DNA of 64,000 nt from Tolypeutes matacus (lineage: Eukaryota > Chordata > Mammalia > Cingulata > Chlamyphoridae): assembly GCA_026826555.1 (NCBI GenBank), contig JAKSZT010053928.1, positions 4,652,854 through 4,716,853 on the forward strand, in the 5' to 3' direction. The position numbers and the translations under genes were made by a program. The notes beneath the pieces are model-generated. The model worked only from the letters and a program-made list of their open reading frames with translations. It ran no database searches and was not told the origin of the DNA. This document shows positions 1 to 11,095 of this stretch, in pieces (within the stretch, counting starts at the first letter, position 1; every line of letters begins with the position of its first letter).

Positions 1-699
1 ATATTTTTTATAAATGCTGCTGGTGCTTAAAAGTTTGTATGGGCTTTATTTGTGTGAAGGGATAGTAAATCCTCAAGAACTTGAGAGAAAAGGTGAATAA
101 GTTTCTTAGAGTGGAACTGTATTTAGTCAAATTACTTTCTTGATAGTGTGGGCTCTATAAGGATGTGCATATTCTCCAGCTTATAGATTTGGGAGGGGGG
201 GGATGGTGGTATTTAAAGCAGACACACGAAACAATAATTGACTATAAATCAATGTAATAAGTTCCTAAATTGTATAATACTGATAATTGTGTAGAAATAC
301 AGAGGAATGGGAGATCAAAAAGGGCTGCAGTTGTCAGGAAGACTTCATGGGAGTGGGGGTGACTTGATAAGAGAAGTTAAAGAGGAATTGAAGTACTTGT
401 TTGCCCAGAGGAAGTAAAAGGAATGGTATTTGAGCTCTTTTCACATCATTTTTCAATAGCTTTTATCAATCTTCAGAAACTTTGTAAAGGGGAAAATTTT
501 GTTCCACGGTAAAGAAACTTCATTTATTTTATCTAGTAGCAGAAGTAGTTTACTTAACGTAGTATCACCCTATCTTCTCAAGCCAACTTTATCATTGGAT
601 TTGTGTTTTGGGGAAGGTTTATATCAGAATAAAAGGAAAAGTTAAAAAGTACATTTCCTTGAAGACTTAGTTTGAAAGCTTAAAATCATGACTAAAAAG

Positions 700-929
700 T
701 GAGTGTGGTAGTCATTAGTTTTGTCTTCCCGAGGTCACCCAAGTTAGGTGTATAACTCTGTAGCTTGTTTTGGCCATGAAGTGTGCAATAATCACTGTGC
801 GCTCGGTCTTGATCCCTAAGTGACGAAAACATGCAGTATACCTTCAGCTGACCCATAGTGGACATGAATGAAAAATAAACCTTTGTTCCAGATTTCAGGA
901 GTTGTTTGTTACTGCAACTTAATTTTGCC
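700..929 (+). repeat. Ancient LTR-like repeat relic
   Basis: The end reads GAATGAAAAATAAACCTTTGTT followed by GTTGTTTGTTACTGCAACTTA, which resembles an old mammalian repeat tail (AATAAA then TGAGATTT..GTTGTTTGTTACTGCAGCATAAC). Similar tails or bodies occur near 5880 and 63170. Family not assigned. Confidence 0.35.
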
Positions 930-1257
930 CTGTACTGTCTAATATAGTAGTTACAAGCTCCATGATGTTCTTGAACACATGAAATGTGGCTAGTCCAAAT
1001 TAGGTATGCTGTAAGTATAAAATACAAACAGGATTTTGAAGAGTTCAGTATGAAAAAAAAAAGAGAGAGAAAAATAGCTCAAATAAATTTTACACTGATG
1101 TGTGTTGAAATGGTGATTATTTTGGATATATTGGGTTAAATGAAATATTTTAAATTAATTTCACTTTTTTTTTTTTTTTTTTACTTTTATAATGTGACTT
1201 TTAGAAGATTTAAAATTACATATATAACTTGTATTATATTTCTGTTGGATAATACCG
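930..1257 (-). mobile_element. MER-type hAT-like DNA transposon relic
   Basis: The ends read CTGTACTGTCTAATA and, on the other strand, CGGTATTATCCAACA, decayed inverted termini of the CAGTRCTGTCCAATA type. Inside are GAAATGTGGCTAGTCCAAATT, AGTATGAAAAAAA and TTTTGGATATATTGGGTTAAAT, matching a common non-autonomous mammalian DNA element. The flanking 8-mers do not match, so the exact ends are soft. Confidence 0.5.
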
Positions 1258-2164
1258 ATATAAAAAAAAAAAAACCTCAAATATTCAAATGTGTTATAGT
1301 GTTAAGGATCAGGCAACAAGGAAACTGGTATTAGAGGTAGGAAGATGACGATATAGAGGAGAAACATTTGGTAAAATATGCCTGCAGAACTTGAGAGGCA
1401 AGTAATGTAGCTTAATGCATTTGTAGCTCTTGGGGGAAGAGGTTGGAAAAAAAAATTGTAGTTACTGTTAGTGCTCTTTGACAAGGTATTATAAGGAAAA
1501 GATGAGCTCAGAAAAGAATTGGCCTGTTTGCAAGCGGGAATGAGAAGCAATAAAGATTTGAGTCCAGAAATTTGGGGGAAGCAACTGCTTCTGTTTCTCG
1601 TTTCCAGTTAGTAAGAGATGAAACTGAGAAGGCCTTTGAGTAAATAATTGAAACTCAGTCTTATGGATAGGTTTAAATCAAAGTTTATGACCATTACTCC
1701 CATTGTTAAAACTTCTGAATGGATTAAAGTGACTCTTTAAAGAGTAAAGGGCTGTAAACGAAAGGAGTGCTGCCTTTCATTTGGGTCAGAGAAAAAAAGG
1801 CTAAAGGTATGACTTCTCTTCTAAAGCAAGGTAAGCTATAACTGTACCCAGTTTAAATAGAGAGGAATAAGCACAGTCTCATGGTACAAGAAAGCAAAGA
1901 AATGTAGTAAATCTAAGAAGCATATCTAGGGAAAAGCTGTAGTTCTGGAACTACACTTGGAACTGGCTAGAACCAAATGGATAAGAAGCCTTCTAAGTTT
2001 CTCTGGGACATGTACAGCTAAGAAACCATAAGCATGAAAAAACTGAAAAAAGTGCAACTGCTTGCCACTCATTGATTGGTCCCCACTCCTTCCAACCTTC
2101 TATAAGAGGACTGAGAAAGCTGCTCATCTGAGAAAGGCACAATTTCTGATGACCATTTCACTTG

Positions 2165-2226
2165 TGGTGGAAGAGGAAAAATCTCCCAGAAGGAAGGATT
2201 TGGTGGAAGAGGAAAAATCTCCCAGA
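2165..2226 (+). repeat. 36-bp tandem duplication
   Basis: TGGTGGAAGAGGAAAAATCT and the six following bases occur at 2165 and again at 2201 with no mismatch, a period of 36 bp and about 1.7 copies. Confidence 0.9.
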
Positions 2227-2249
2227 GAATAATGGAGTGAAGAACTTAA

Positions 2250-3410
2250 CCTCCCCATATGCCAGGCAGAATAAATTCTAATAGACCTACTCTGGGACAC
2301 ATACTAATCAGAATGTCAAATGACAGACATAAAGAGAGAATTCTAAAAGCAGCAAAAGAGATTCATTACATTTAGGGGAACAATTGCAATAAGATTAAGT
2401 GCCAATGTCTCAACAGAGACCATGGAAGTGAGAAGGCTGTGGTATGATATAGTCAAGGTACAGAAAGAGAAAAATTGCTTGCCAAGAATTCTTTATCTCA
2501 TTTATCTCATTTCCTTCAAAAATGAGGGAAAGTTTTAAATAGTCACAAATAAAGAGAAACTGAGTGAGTTTTTGAACAAGAGACCTGCCCCACAAGAAAT
2601 ACTAAAGGGAGTTCTGCAGGTTGAAAGGAAGAGACAAGAGAAAGAGGCTTGGAGGAGAGTGAAGAATAGAAGATTATCAGTGAGGGTAACTAAAAGGGTG
2701 AAAAGAGAGACCAAAAAAAAAAAAAGAACATACAAAAACCAAAGGATAAAATGATTGAAGGTAAGTACTGCCTTTACAGTAATAGCCGTACCAATATTGG
2801 ACAAAATAGACCTTAAATGCGAAACTGTTATAAGAGACACAGAAGTACACTATTGAAAAAAGGGGCAATACACCAAAAAGAAACAACAGTAATAAATATG
2901 TATGCACCTAACCACAGTGCCCCAAAATAAATGAGGCAAACACTGGAAAAACTGAAGGGAGAAATAGAGTCCCTACAATAATAGTTGGAGACTTCAATAC
3001 ACCACTCTCATCAATAGATAGAACATCTAGACAGAGGATCAATAAGAAAGGAGAGAACTTGAATAATATGATAAATAAACTAGACCTAACGAACATATTC
3101 AGAACATTGCACCCCCAAACAGAAGGATATACATTGTTCTCAAATGCTCATGGGTCATTCTCCAGGATTAGACCACATGTTGGTTCACAAAACAAGTCTC
3201 AATAAATTTAAGAAGAAATTTAAGAAATTTAAGAATAAATTCATTGACCATAATGAAATGAAGCTGGAAATCAATAACAGGCAGAGGACTTGAAAAATCA
3301 CAAATATATGTAGGTTAAATAACACACTCTTAAGCAATCAGTGGGTCAAAGAAGAAATTCCAAGATAAATCAGTAAATATCTCAGCTGTAAGAAGTTCTG
3401 ATCCAATAAG
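2250..3410 (+). mobile_element. L1-type LINE fragment, endonuclease region
   Basis: Broken frames on this strand read like the 5' part of an old L1, including INMYAPN-type endonuclease sequence near 2895 and a decayed MLVHKTSLNKF..DHNEMKLEI..LNNTLLSNQWVKEEI stretch near 3170-3360. Many stops and indels make it non-functional. It joins directly to L1 3'-end sequence, so the central reverse transcriptase part is missing. Confidence 0.6.
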
Positions 3411-4066
3411 GATGAACCTTGGAGAAATTATGTTGAGTGAAATAAGCCAGATACAAAAGGACAATTATTTTATGATTTCACTAATGCGATCTAATTATAA
3501 TAAAACACATAGAGTTAGAATCCAGAACATAGGTTACCAGGATATAAAATGGGGGTAGAGAAAGGGAAGCCGATGCTTAATTTGTGCAGAATTTCTAATT
3601 AGGTTGATGGTAAATGTTTGGAAATGGATGGTGGTGATGGTAGCACATTATTGTGAGTGTAATTAACAGTGCCAAATTATGTGTGTGAATGTGGTTCAAA
3701 GGGCAAGTTTTGGGTCATTTGTGTTACTAGAAGGAAAGCTAGGGGGAGAAACATGGGAGTGTAAACACAGTGAACCCTGTTGTGGACATTGACTGGTTAA
3801 TAGTACAAATATAAGAAGGTTCTTTCATGAACTATAACAAATGTACATCACTTACAAGGTGGTAATAATAGTGTGTTATTTGGGAAAACATATGCCTACT
3901 GCAAACTATTTTAATATTTGCCTACTGCAAAATATTTTAATATTCTTTCATGAAAAGGTACCACACCAGTGCTGAGTGTCAACAATAGGCCAGTACATGG
4001 AAATGTTTGTTTTACATGACTTTTATGTAAACCTATGACTTCTGTAATTAAAGAAAAAGTAATTTT
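3411..4066 (+). mobile_element. L1 3'-end fragment
   Basis: The sequence GTTGAGTGAAATAAGCCAGA is the sense form of the L1 3' motif that appears antisense elsewhere in the window (TCTGGCTTATTTCACTCA). It is followed by UTR-like sequence ending in A-rich DNA. Confidence 0.5.
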
Positions 4067-4082
4067 AAAAAGGCATTATGCT

Positions 4083-4265
4083 GGGGGAGCTGATGTGGCT
4101 CAAGCAATTGGGCCCCTCCCTCCCACATGAGAGGTCCTGGGATCAGTTCCTGGTGCCTCCTAAAAGAAGACGAGCACACAATGAACAGAGAGCAGACAGT
4201 GAACGCAGACAACAAGGGGTGGAGGGTGGGGAGAGAAATAAATAAATCTTAAAAAAAAAAAAAAA
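4083..4265 (+). mobile_element. DAS-type SINE with target-site duplication
   Basis: The element starts GGGGGAGCTGATGTGGCTCA and ends TAAATAAATCTT plus poly(A). It is flanked by a perfect duplication, AAAAAGGCATTATGCT, at 4067-4082 and 4267-4282. It is inserted in an L1 3' end and has diverged from the youngest copies. Confidence 0.85.
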
Positions 4266-4282
4266 AAAAAAGGCATTATGCT

Positions 4283-4595
4283 AAGTGAAAGAAACCAGAC
4301 ATAAAGTACTACATATGGTATGATTCTATTTGTATAAAATATAAATAAAAATAAATCTGTAGAGACAATTAGATTTGTATAGTGTAGGGCTGGGGGAATA
4401 TAGAGAGATTGAGAGGTGACTGCCAAGGGGTATATAGGGTTTTTCTTTCTGTAGAAATGAAAATGTTCTAAAATTGATTGTGGTGATGAATGCACAGCTC
4501 TTTGATCTAACTGAAGGCCATTCATTGTATACTTTGGATGGAATAGAATATATCTTAATAAAACTGAAAGAAAAAAAAAGCAACAAAAAAAAACC
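4283..4595 (+). mobile_element. L1 3'-end fragment interrupted by SINE
   Basis: Sequence with AAGTGAAAGAAACCAGACA, GTGGTGATGAATGCACAGCT and AATATATCTTAATAAAACTG is a typical old L1 3' UTR, closing with an A-rich tail. The SINE at 4083 lies at its left end. Confidence 0.55.
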
Positions 4596-4613
4596 CCCAA
4601 AAACCTTACCTCC

Positions 4614-5199
4614 TGTATTAGTAAACCGAAGAAAGGGGTGCTAATGCAAAGTACCAGAAATCTGTTGGCTTTTATAAAGGGTATGTATTTGGGGTAAAAG
4701 CTTACAGTAACAAGGCCCTAAAAAGTCTTAACTCAAGGCTGCTTTCTCACCAAAGTCTCTTGCTACGTGTTGAAGCATGATGGCAGGCAATCTCTGCCTT
4801 GTTTCTCGGGCCTTCTCAAATGCTCAGCTGCTCAGCTGCTCTGTTCTCTTTGGCTGCAAACTGTCAGGCAAATGGCTCATCTCTCTTCCTGGAGCTTTAA
4901 CTGTTTGAGCCTTCTTCTTTCTATGACATGGCAGGACTGAAATGACCAAGTTCTCTCCTCTTCTGTATGTCTTCTTGAGTGAGTGTCTGTTTATACAGGC
5001 CCATCAAGGGAGCGGGGACTTAACCTGAGTTAACACCCCACTGACATGGTTGAACCAAAGCCCTAATCCCAACATAATTCAATCAAAGACATGCCAGCTG
5101 AATCTAGTACAATCAAAGGGTATCACACCCAGAGGAATAGATTAGTTTACAAACATAATCTCTCTCTTTGGGACTCATAAATAACCTCAAACTGCCACA
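4614..5199 (-). mobile_element. Solo ERVL-type LTR
   Basis: On the minus strand this 586-bp element begins TGTGGCAGTTTGAGGTTATT and ends with ACTAATACA. It has a TATA-like TGTATAAACAG and a poly(A) region ATACCCTTTATAAAAGCCA. It is the same family as the LTRs at 10538-11802. Flanking 5-mers are CCTCC and CCTTC, an imperfect target duplication. No internal sequence remains. Confidence 0.75.
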
Positions 5200-5489
5200 C
5201 CTTCCAAGGAGCAGAGTCAGAACATTACCTATCCCCAGGGGAGAGGGTTCTTGGACTATCTATTTATCTGGGTTTAGGAACTGCTATGAACCAGTGATTG
5301 TGTCTCCCATTCTTCTTTTTGAATAGGAATATTTTCTTGTGTTTCTACTTACCTTGTTCTGTCATGGTATATTATGTATGTAAAAGAAGGGTAGGTAGCT
5401 TGTCTTTTAGGTAAATAGGTCTCTGTGTGAAGAGTGGCCTCATCTGAACCTGATCTAGGGGTTATTTCTACATTGCCTACAGAACCTGG

Positions 5490-5945
5490 CCTTTGAGCTT
5501 GAAGCTGTGACTAGATGAGATTTGGGGGCTGTATTCTGTAGGGAGGGGACAGGTGAATTCTGCCATGTGGGAAGAAGAATAAATTGACAACTTAACCAGC
5601 AGGGGAATTTGGGGGTCATTAAGATTCTTTACAGATAGTCCATTTCTCTTCAAGCACATGATAGGATTGCATTTTGCTGTCATTTTTGATGTCATGTGTG
5701 GCCATGTGATGTATTGATTGTGGCCAGTAAACTGTGAGTGGAAGTTCAAGAACACCTTTCCTTGCCAAAGGCAATCTTAGAAATATGTGTCAAGTGGAGC
5801 CTAGGTTTCTGAGAGACTGATGAGTAAATCCCTCCTGCTAACCTGAATTGGACATGTAAAGTTGGTGAGAATAAACATTTGTGTGTCAAGCCATTGAGAT
5901 TTTGAGGTTATTGATTATTGTAGCACAATTTCCCTAGTCCTGATT
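5490..5945 (+). repeat. Ancient LTR-like repeat relic
   Basis: GGCCATGTGATGTATTGATTGTGGCCAGTAAACTGTGAGTGGAAGT (shortened motif) followed by GAATAAACATTTGTGTGTCA and GCCATTGAGATTTTGAGGTT resembles the relics at 700 and 63090. Family not assigned. Confidence 0.4.
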
Positions 5946-6626
5946 GACATGTTGGGTTATAATTTTAGTCATGGTAGGTGCTCAATAAGTGTTTGAACTG
6001 AATGCATTGATATTTTGGGGCAGAAGAAAAATACACAAATCCTGAAACTGCCAGCATTAAGCTTTTTGGCTTGTATCCTTCACAATAGCTTGCCCACACA
6101 TTGACTAATACCCTCTTATATAGGATTATGAGAAGAGATTACTTAGGTAGAAGACATAGGAAAAGTAGAATAAAAACAAATGTTATAATTAGAAATAACT
6201 GTTCAAAGCTATACTTCAGTGTGGTTTGCTGGATCTTTTAAATCATTATCATTTAAAGCGCTATCACCTATTTCTGGAGCTATCAACCCAAATTTATGAT
6301 TGTTCATAATCTACAGAAAGTATTGTGAATAATCCTTGTGTGTGTGGGATATACATATGCATACCTTTCTAACAGGATTGAGGGAGGAAAGGAAATCTGT
6401 TTTGTTTAAAAGAATTCTTTTTTTTTTTAATAAAGGGTGGGGGTGGGAATCCAAACCATTATTTTGTCTAGCCATAGCAGCAATGGCAGCGACAATTTTA
6501 GTCCAGTGCTTTCCTCAAGTGAAGTTTTAGGTAAAGAACTCTGATATACAAATTGATCCTAATGGATCTATTCTATTTTCTGGAGGTTATGAGAAGCCCA
6601 GTTTTTACACACAGTTTTAAAAATCC

Positions 6627-6828
6627 GGGAAGCGGCTGTGGCTCAATCAGTAGGGCTCCCGTTTACCATATGGGAGGACCCGGGTTCGGTTCCCGGGGCC
6701 TCCTGGTGAAGGCAGGCCCGCCTGCATGGCGTGGTTGGCTGACCCGGCGAGCACAAGCAGCAAGGGGGGGAGAAATGAATAAATAAATAAAATCTTTAAA
6801 AAAATAAAAATAAAAAAAATAAAAAAAT
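6627..6828 (+). mobile_element. DAS-type SINE, young copy
   Basis: A tRNA-like head (GGGAAGCGGCTGTGGCTCAA; B-box-like GGTTCGGTTCCC) is followed by the CTCCTGGTGAAGGCA body and AATAAATAAAATCTTT plus an A/T-rich tail. Perfect duplication AAAAATCC at 6619-6626 and 6829-6836. Confidence 0.9.
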
Positions 6829-7374
6829 AAAAATCCTGGCTGATTTCCAAGTTTGAAACTAACTTGGAAGATGTACATCAGAAGGGGTGATGGGTGTGGT
6901 GGCTGGGAAAGTGGGGGATTAAGAGGGTTGATTATCACTGGAGATGGGAAAAGGGAAGAACAATTTAAAAGGTAGATATAAGACCTCAGAAATAAGATTT
7001 CTGGAGGTTGTTTTTTTTTTTAATGCAGTGTTACTAAGGCTTGTCTAATACTGAAAATTATTTTTAATGAATTGGAGTCATTAGACAAAATTTAAATTAC
7101 ATTCTAAGTTTTCTGCTGAAGAAAATAAGTAAATGTTTAATTCATTCTGGAGAGATTTATACTCAAAATATTGTAAATTTTAAATATCTTGGAAATTACT
7201 GTCCCAAATAACTCATGCCCTGAAAGTTTTTGATTTTTAGAAGTTTTTGGTATATTTGTAAGGGAAATACAAATAATTAAACATTAAGGTTATAAGTAAT
7301 ATTTTTTCCAAAATTTAATTTTTAAAAAATGTAAACTTAAAAAAGAGCCCCCAGGTTATTTAAAGAATAATTGA

Positions 7375-7559
7375 GGGAAGCGGCTGTGGCTCAATCAGTA
7401 GGACTCCCGTTTACCATATGGGAGGCCCCGGGTTCGGTTCCCGGGGCCTCCTGGTGAAGGCAAGCCCACCCGCATGGCGTGGTTAGCTGACCCAGCGAGC
7501 ACAAGCAGCAAGGGGGGGGATAAATGAATAAATAAATAAAATCTTTAAAAAAAAAAAAA
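7375..7559 (+). mobile_element. DAS-type SINE, young copy
   Basis: Same structure as the copy at 6627, with a pure poly(A) tail. The perfect 13-bp duplication AAAGAATAATTGA at 7362-7374 and 7560-7572 fits L1-mediated insertion. Confidence 0.93.
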
Positions 7560-7620
7560 AAAGAATAATTGAACTATGGCATCTAAAAAGCTGAACTTAA
7601 ATCCATTCTGTCATGGCTAT

Positions 7621-8000
7621 TTTTTTTTAGTTTTTTTTTTTTTTTCTTTTTTTTGCACACCACACGTTTATTGAATTTTACAAGGAAATAGGACTAAACA
7701 TTACTAATTTCTAAGAGAAGTCCTCTCTCAAACTCTGGAAAACTAAAAAAATTTTAAAGAGAATTTTAAGAGATAACTGCAAGCTATCCAATTTGAAAAA
7801 GTTTTTCTTGCAACATGCAGTTAGAATGAATTAGTAATACAATTAATGTAGTAAGTATTTTTGCATTCTCAATGTGTAACATAAACACATATTTAGTGGA
7901 ACCTAGGAGAAAATATGCTTATCTGCTGGATTAGAAGGTGTGAAAATTGAGAAAAGGACTGTGAGAGGTGAGTTAAAAAAATCATACATGACTTAATGAT
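7621..8000 (-). pseudogene. Possible 3' end of an unidentified retrocopy
   Basis: A T-rich run is followed by GCACACCACACGTTTATTGAATTTTACA. On the minus strand this gives AATAAA about 20 nt before a long A tract, the arrangement of a polyadenylated transcript end. The sequence to the right has no frame I recognise and could be an old 3' UTR. No target duplication was found. Confidence 0.25.
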
Positions 8001-8099
8001 GTTTTTGTCTGTGTCCCCCATTGGTCTTACCTAAAATAGGAGGCTTTAAATAAAAAAGAGTGATTTATTCCTTCTTGTACGTGATCCAAGAAAGTGCTT

Positions 8100-8335
8100 A
8101 TTTTTTTAAAACAATTTATTGAAGTTATCATTCATGCATGAACATAGATAAACTATTAAGTGTTCAGTAAACATTATGAACTTAAAAAACAAACATGCAT
8201 AACATCACACAGGGCTACCATACATCACCCCACCACAAATACTTTGCATTGTTGTGAAATATTTGTTAACAAAGTATGAAGGAACATCGTCAAAATATTA
8301 CCACTAACTATAGTCTGTATCTTACTCCCCTATAC
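8100..8335 (-). mobile_element. L1 3'-end fragment (xenarthran type)
   Basis: AACAATTTATTGAAGTTATCATTCATGCATGAACATA.. and GCATAACATCACACAGGGCT closely match the starts of the L1 fragments at 19118 and 36140, all with the 3' end to the left. Confidence 0.6.
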
Positions 8336-8339
8336 TTAT

Positions 8340-8757
8340 TATTATTATTTTTTTAAGGATTTATTTATTTACTTTCATCCATTTTTACAGCCCTCCCCCC
8401 CCCCCCCCCGTTTTTGCTGTTTTTGTGTCCATTTGCTGGGCAACTCTGTATGTCTCTTTCCTGCCCTCTCTTCTCATCCTTCTCCTCCTTTCTTCACTGG
8501 GATTCAATCCTCGGAACCTCCGATGTGGGAGAGAGGTGTCCTCCCGCCTGCGCCACCTTAGTTCCTGGTTTTTTGGCGCGTCCTGTCTTGGCTCTCCCTT
8601 GTGTCACTCTCCTGTTACGTCATCTTGCTGTGTGGCTCGCAGGACCTGGCAGCCACATGCACATACAGGACCTGGCAGCTCACCCGCGCGAGGGGTCTAA
8701 TGGCTCACCTGCTCACAGGCCTGGCGATGCACCCGTGCATAGGGCCTGGGGTGTTTG
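8340..8757 (-). mobile_element. Long DAS-type SINE variant, partial
   Basis: The T-rich left end, a C run at 8393-8409, and GGGATTCAATCCTCGGAACCTCCGATGTGGGAGAGAGG followed by GCGCCACCTTAGTTCC match the inner tRNA-like unit of the dimeric SINEs at 42477 and 57773. The outer unit is replaced by degenerate copies of a GGACCTGGCAGCTCACC-like motif. Open frames here are SINE-derived. Confidence 0.55.
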
Positions 8758-9155
8758 CTTATTTTTTAATATAATGTTTAGAAGATTTGGTGATTTGGAA
8801 AGGAGGGGGTTGTACTGCTTCAGGATCCAATTTATATTATAGTCATGCATAGGTTGTTTTGAATCAAGAACAATATATCACCTCTTTAAAATATTTATAA
8901 ATGTGGCTTCTGATCATCTTCACTTGTCTTTAAAAATGGACTCTACCCCTCTAAGAGATGAATGTTCAGTACTATTAAGCATTTGAATAGAGTTGTGAGT
9001 TGTGTGCTGCTGGGGACAAATGACTTTCCTGCTATTTCTTAGCTAGCAGTTAGAAATGATTGGGAGCTATCATCCTTTTTATATTATTTTAACCTGAGGG
9101 AGTGGTGGGGGACAACATGTTTTTTCACTCTTTACAATAATGTTAAAGTGGTCAG

Positions 9156-9189
<34 letters not shown>

Positions 9190-9547
9190 GAAGGAGAGAG
9201 GAAAACTACCCCCAAAAGCTTATGGAGAAAAAGAGGAGTCTTGGGAAAGAGTACTGTCTGTAGTGATACATTGTTTGTGAATCCTTCATAGTTATTCTGA
9301 GTTTCTTCCCTGTGAAACTGATTTTTTTATTTTTCATTTCCTAAGACAAGCCGTCCTCTATGGGGAGTGGGAAGCAACAAGGGAGACTTCCAGATTTTTA
9401 AAATCACATTGATTTGATCAAACTGCAGTTAAAATCAAATGTTTATATGTAGGGGGAGCTAAATTTAAGCTGCTTTTTCTTTGAACTGGCCCTGGTAAGG
9501 ATTTGATCTTTAGCAATACTTGCAGTATGGTTGTGCACAATTCTTTG

Positions 9548-9725
9548 TCTTATATCCTGGCTTCATGCATTAACAACTGTGTGACCTCAGAATACCTAAT
9601 TTCTCTGTTTTCTCATCTGGAAAATGGGGAGAAAGTAATAAGTAACCTTAGCATAGTTGGGAGCATGAAATGAGTTAAAACGTGTTAAGTACTTATAATA
9701 GTGTATGGCAAGTTGTAAATCTTAT
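9548..9725 (+). mobile_element. MIR SINE relic
   Basis: AACAACTGTGTGACCTCAGAA, TTTTCTCATCTGGAAAATGGGG and ATGAGTTAAAACGTGTTAAGTACTTA are the core and tail of MIR in the sense direction. Confidence 0.7.
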
Positions 9726-9978
9726 GTGTTAGCCTCTATCATCAGAATGAAGTTTTCTGTAAGGCATTAGAAAATCAGTCATTTCCATTTATGTTTATAT
9801 ATATGTGTGTGTTGTGTATCCTATAAAAGCTTGCATTATCTTGATAAAATAGGGAGAATAATCCTACTAGTTTTAAAACCCGCCCCTAAAATTTTAGCTT
9901 CTTTTGAATAGACTAGTGACATTACATTTTTTAAGAACCCATGCCTACAATTTAGAACTCTCCCCTTAAAAGAAAAAT

Positions 9979-9993
9979 TGGGGGGGGGGGGGG
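9979..9993. repeat. Poly(G) run
   Basis: About 15 consecutive G, an error-prone tract and possible G-quadruplex former. Confidence 0.8.
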
Positions 9994-10077
9994 ACTCTGA
10001 AGTATCCATAAGAATCTGAATAGTTAAGAAGATCTAATTAAACTAATAGGAGATCTTGTGAATTACTCTGTAATTTT

Positions 10078-10262
10078 GCTTTGGTGATTTTTATAGCTGG
10101 CGCTCAACTACTGAGCCACATTGACTCCCCTGAGTTGGTTATTTCATTTGGTTTTTGCTTGTTGTTTGTATTTTTGTTTTTAGGAGGCACTGGGGACCAA
10201 ACCTGGGACCTCCTGTGTGGGAAGCAGGTGCTCAACTGCTGGAGTCACATCAGCTCCCCAAA
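10078..10262 (-). mobile_element. Old DAS-type SINE fragment
   Basis: GGAGGCACTGGGGACCAAACCTGGGACCTCCTGTGTGGG and CTCAACTGCTGGAGTCACATCAGCTCCCC are decayed forms of the minus-strand SINE unit. A second shorter piece (GCTCAACTACTGAGCCACATTGACTCCCC) precedes it. Confidence 0.6.
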
Positions 10263-10537
10263 ATTTACTTTAAATATTGTTAGTTCTGTGGAGGAAGGCA
10301 TTTAGCATTTTTTCTGGTAATATTTTTAATAGAAACCTAGGCATGCCTTGTTACTAATACTTAACTAATATTTGTTATACAGATTGTCATTGGTACCTTC
10401 ACTAATTCTGTCACTATTGTTTCGTACTTTTAGCATGCTGCTACACATTACTCTTTATGTATACTTGAATTCAATGGATTTATCGTATCTGGTTTTAACT
10501 GATTAACTTTCAAAGTGAACCAAGTAGCTTTAATACT

Positions 10538-11090
10538 TGTGGTAGTCTGATATTATTTATGAATTCCAAAAAGAGATATTGATTATGTTTGTAAACTGGT
10601 CTGTTCCTCTGGGCATGATGCCCTTTGACTGATTTAAATTCAAAGGTTTTACATTTACGTGATTAAATCAGGATTAGGGCTTTGATTTGACTACATCATT
10701 ATGGCGTGCAGGGTTGAGTCCCTACCCCTTTGATGGGTTACATAAATGGACACTCAATCAAGAACACAGGAGAAGAACACAGAGAGAGATAGCTCCATAG
10801 ACAACGCAGAGGCCCCAGGAAGAGATATGAGCCATTTACCTGATAGTTTGCAGCTGAAGAGACCAGAGCCCTGAGCAGCTGAGCAGGCTTGGAAAGAAAC
10901 TAGCCCTCCAGCCTACGGCTGAGATAGGAAGAAGCTGGGTCCATGGAGCCTTAAGAGGAAAGAGGAAGACTGAACCCTTGCCAGTGTCGCCCGTCATCTT
11001 CCTTCAGCATGTGCCAACAGAGTTTGGTGAGACAGTACCTCTTATCATACCTTGAGTTGGAGGCTTTAGGACCTTGTAACTGTAAGCTTC
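10538..11090 (+). mobile_element. ERVL-type LTR, truncated at its 3' side
   Basis: The element begins TGTGGTAGTCTGATATTATT and is collinear with the LTR at 11096 (TTTGTAAACTGGTCTGTTCC; GATAGTTTGCAGCTGAAGAG; GTAAGCTTCTA). It stops just before the AATAAATACCCTTTATAAAA poly(A)/U5 part present in its neighbour, so its last ~75 bp are missing. Confidence 0.75.
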
Positions 11091-11095
11091 TACGC

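Noticed and set aside
692..1027. 111-codon minus-strand frame
   Set aside because: It spans the junction of an LTR-like relic and a hAT-type relic.
6627..6700. tRNA-Ala-like sequence as a functional tRNA gene
   Set aside because: It continues without a break into SINE body and poly(A) and is flanked by a target duplication, so it is a SINE head.
8414..8842. 142-codon open frame rich in Leu, Cys and Pro
   Set aside because: It lies within a long SINE variant; the same pattern of frames appears in every minus-strand SINE copy.
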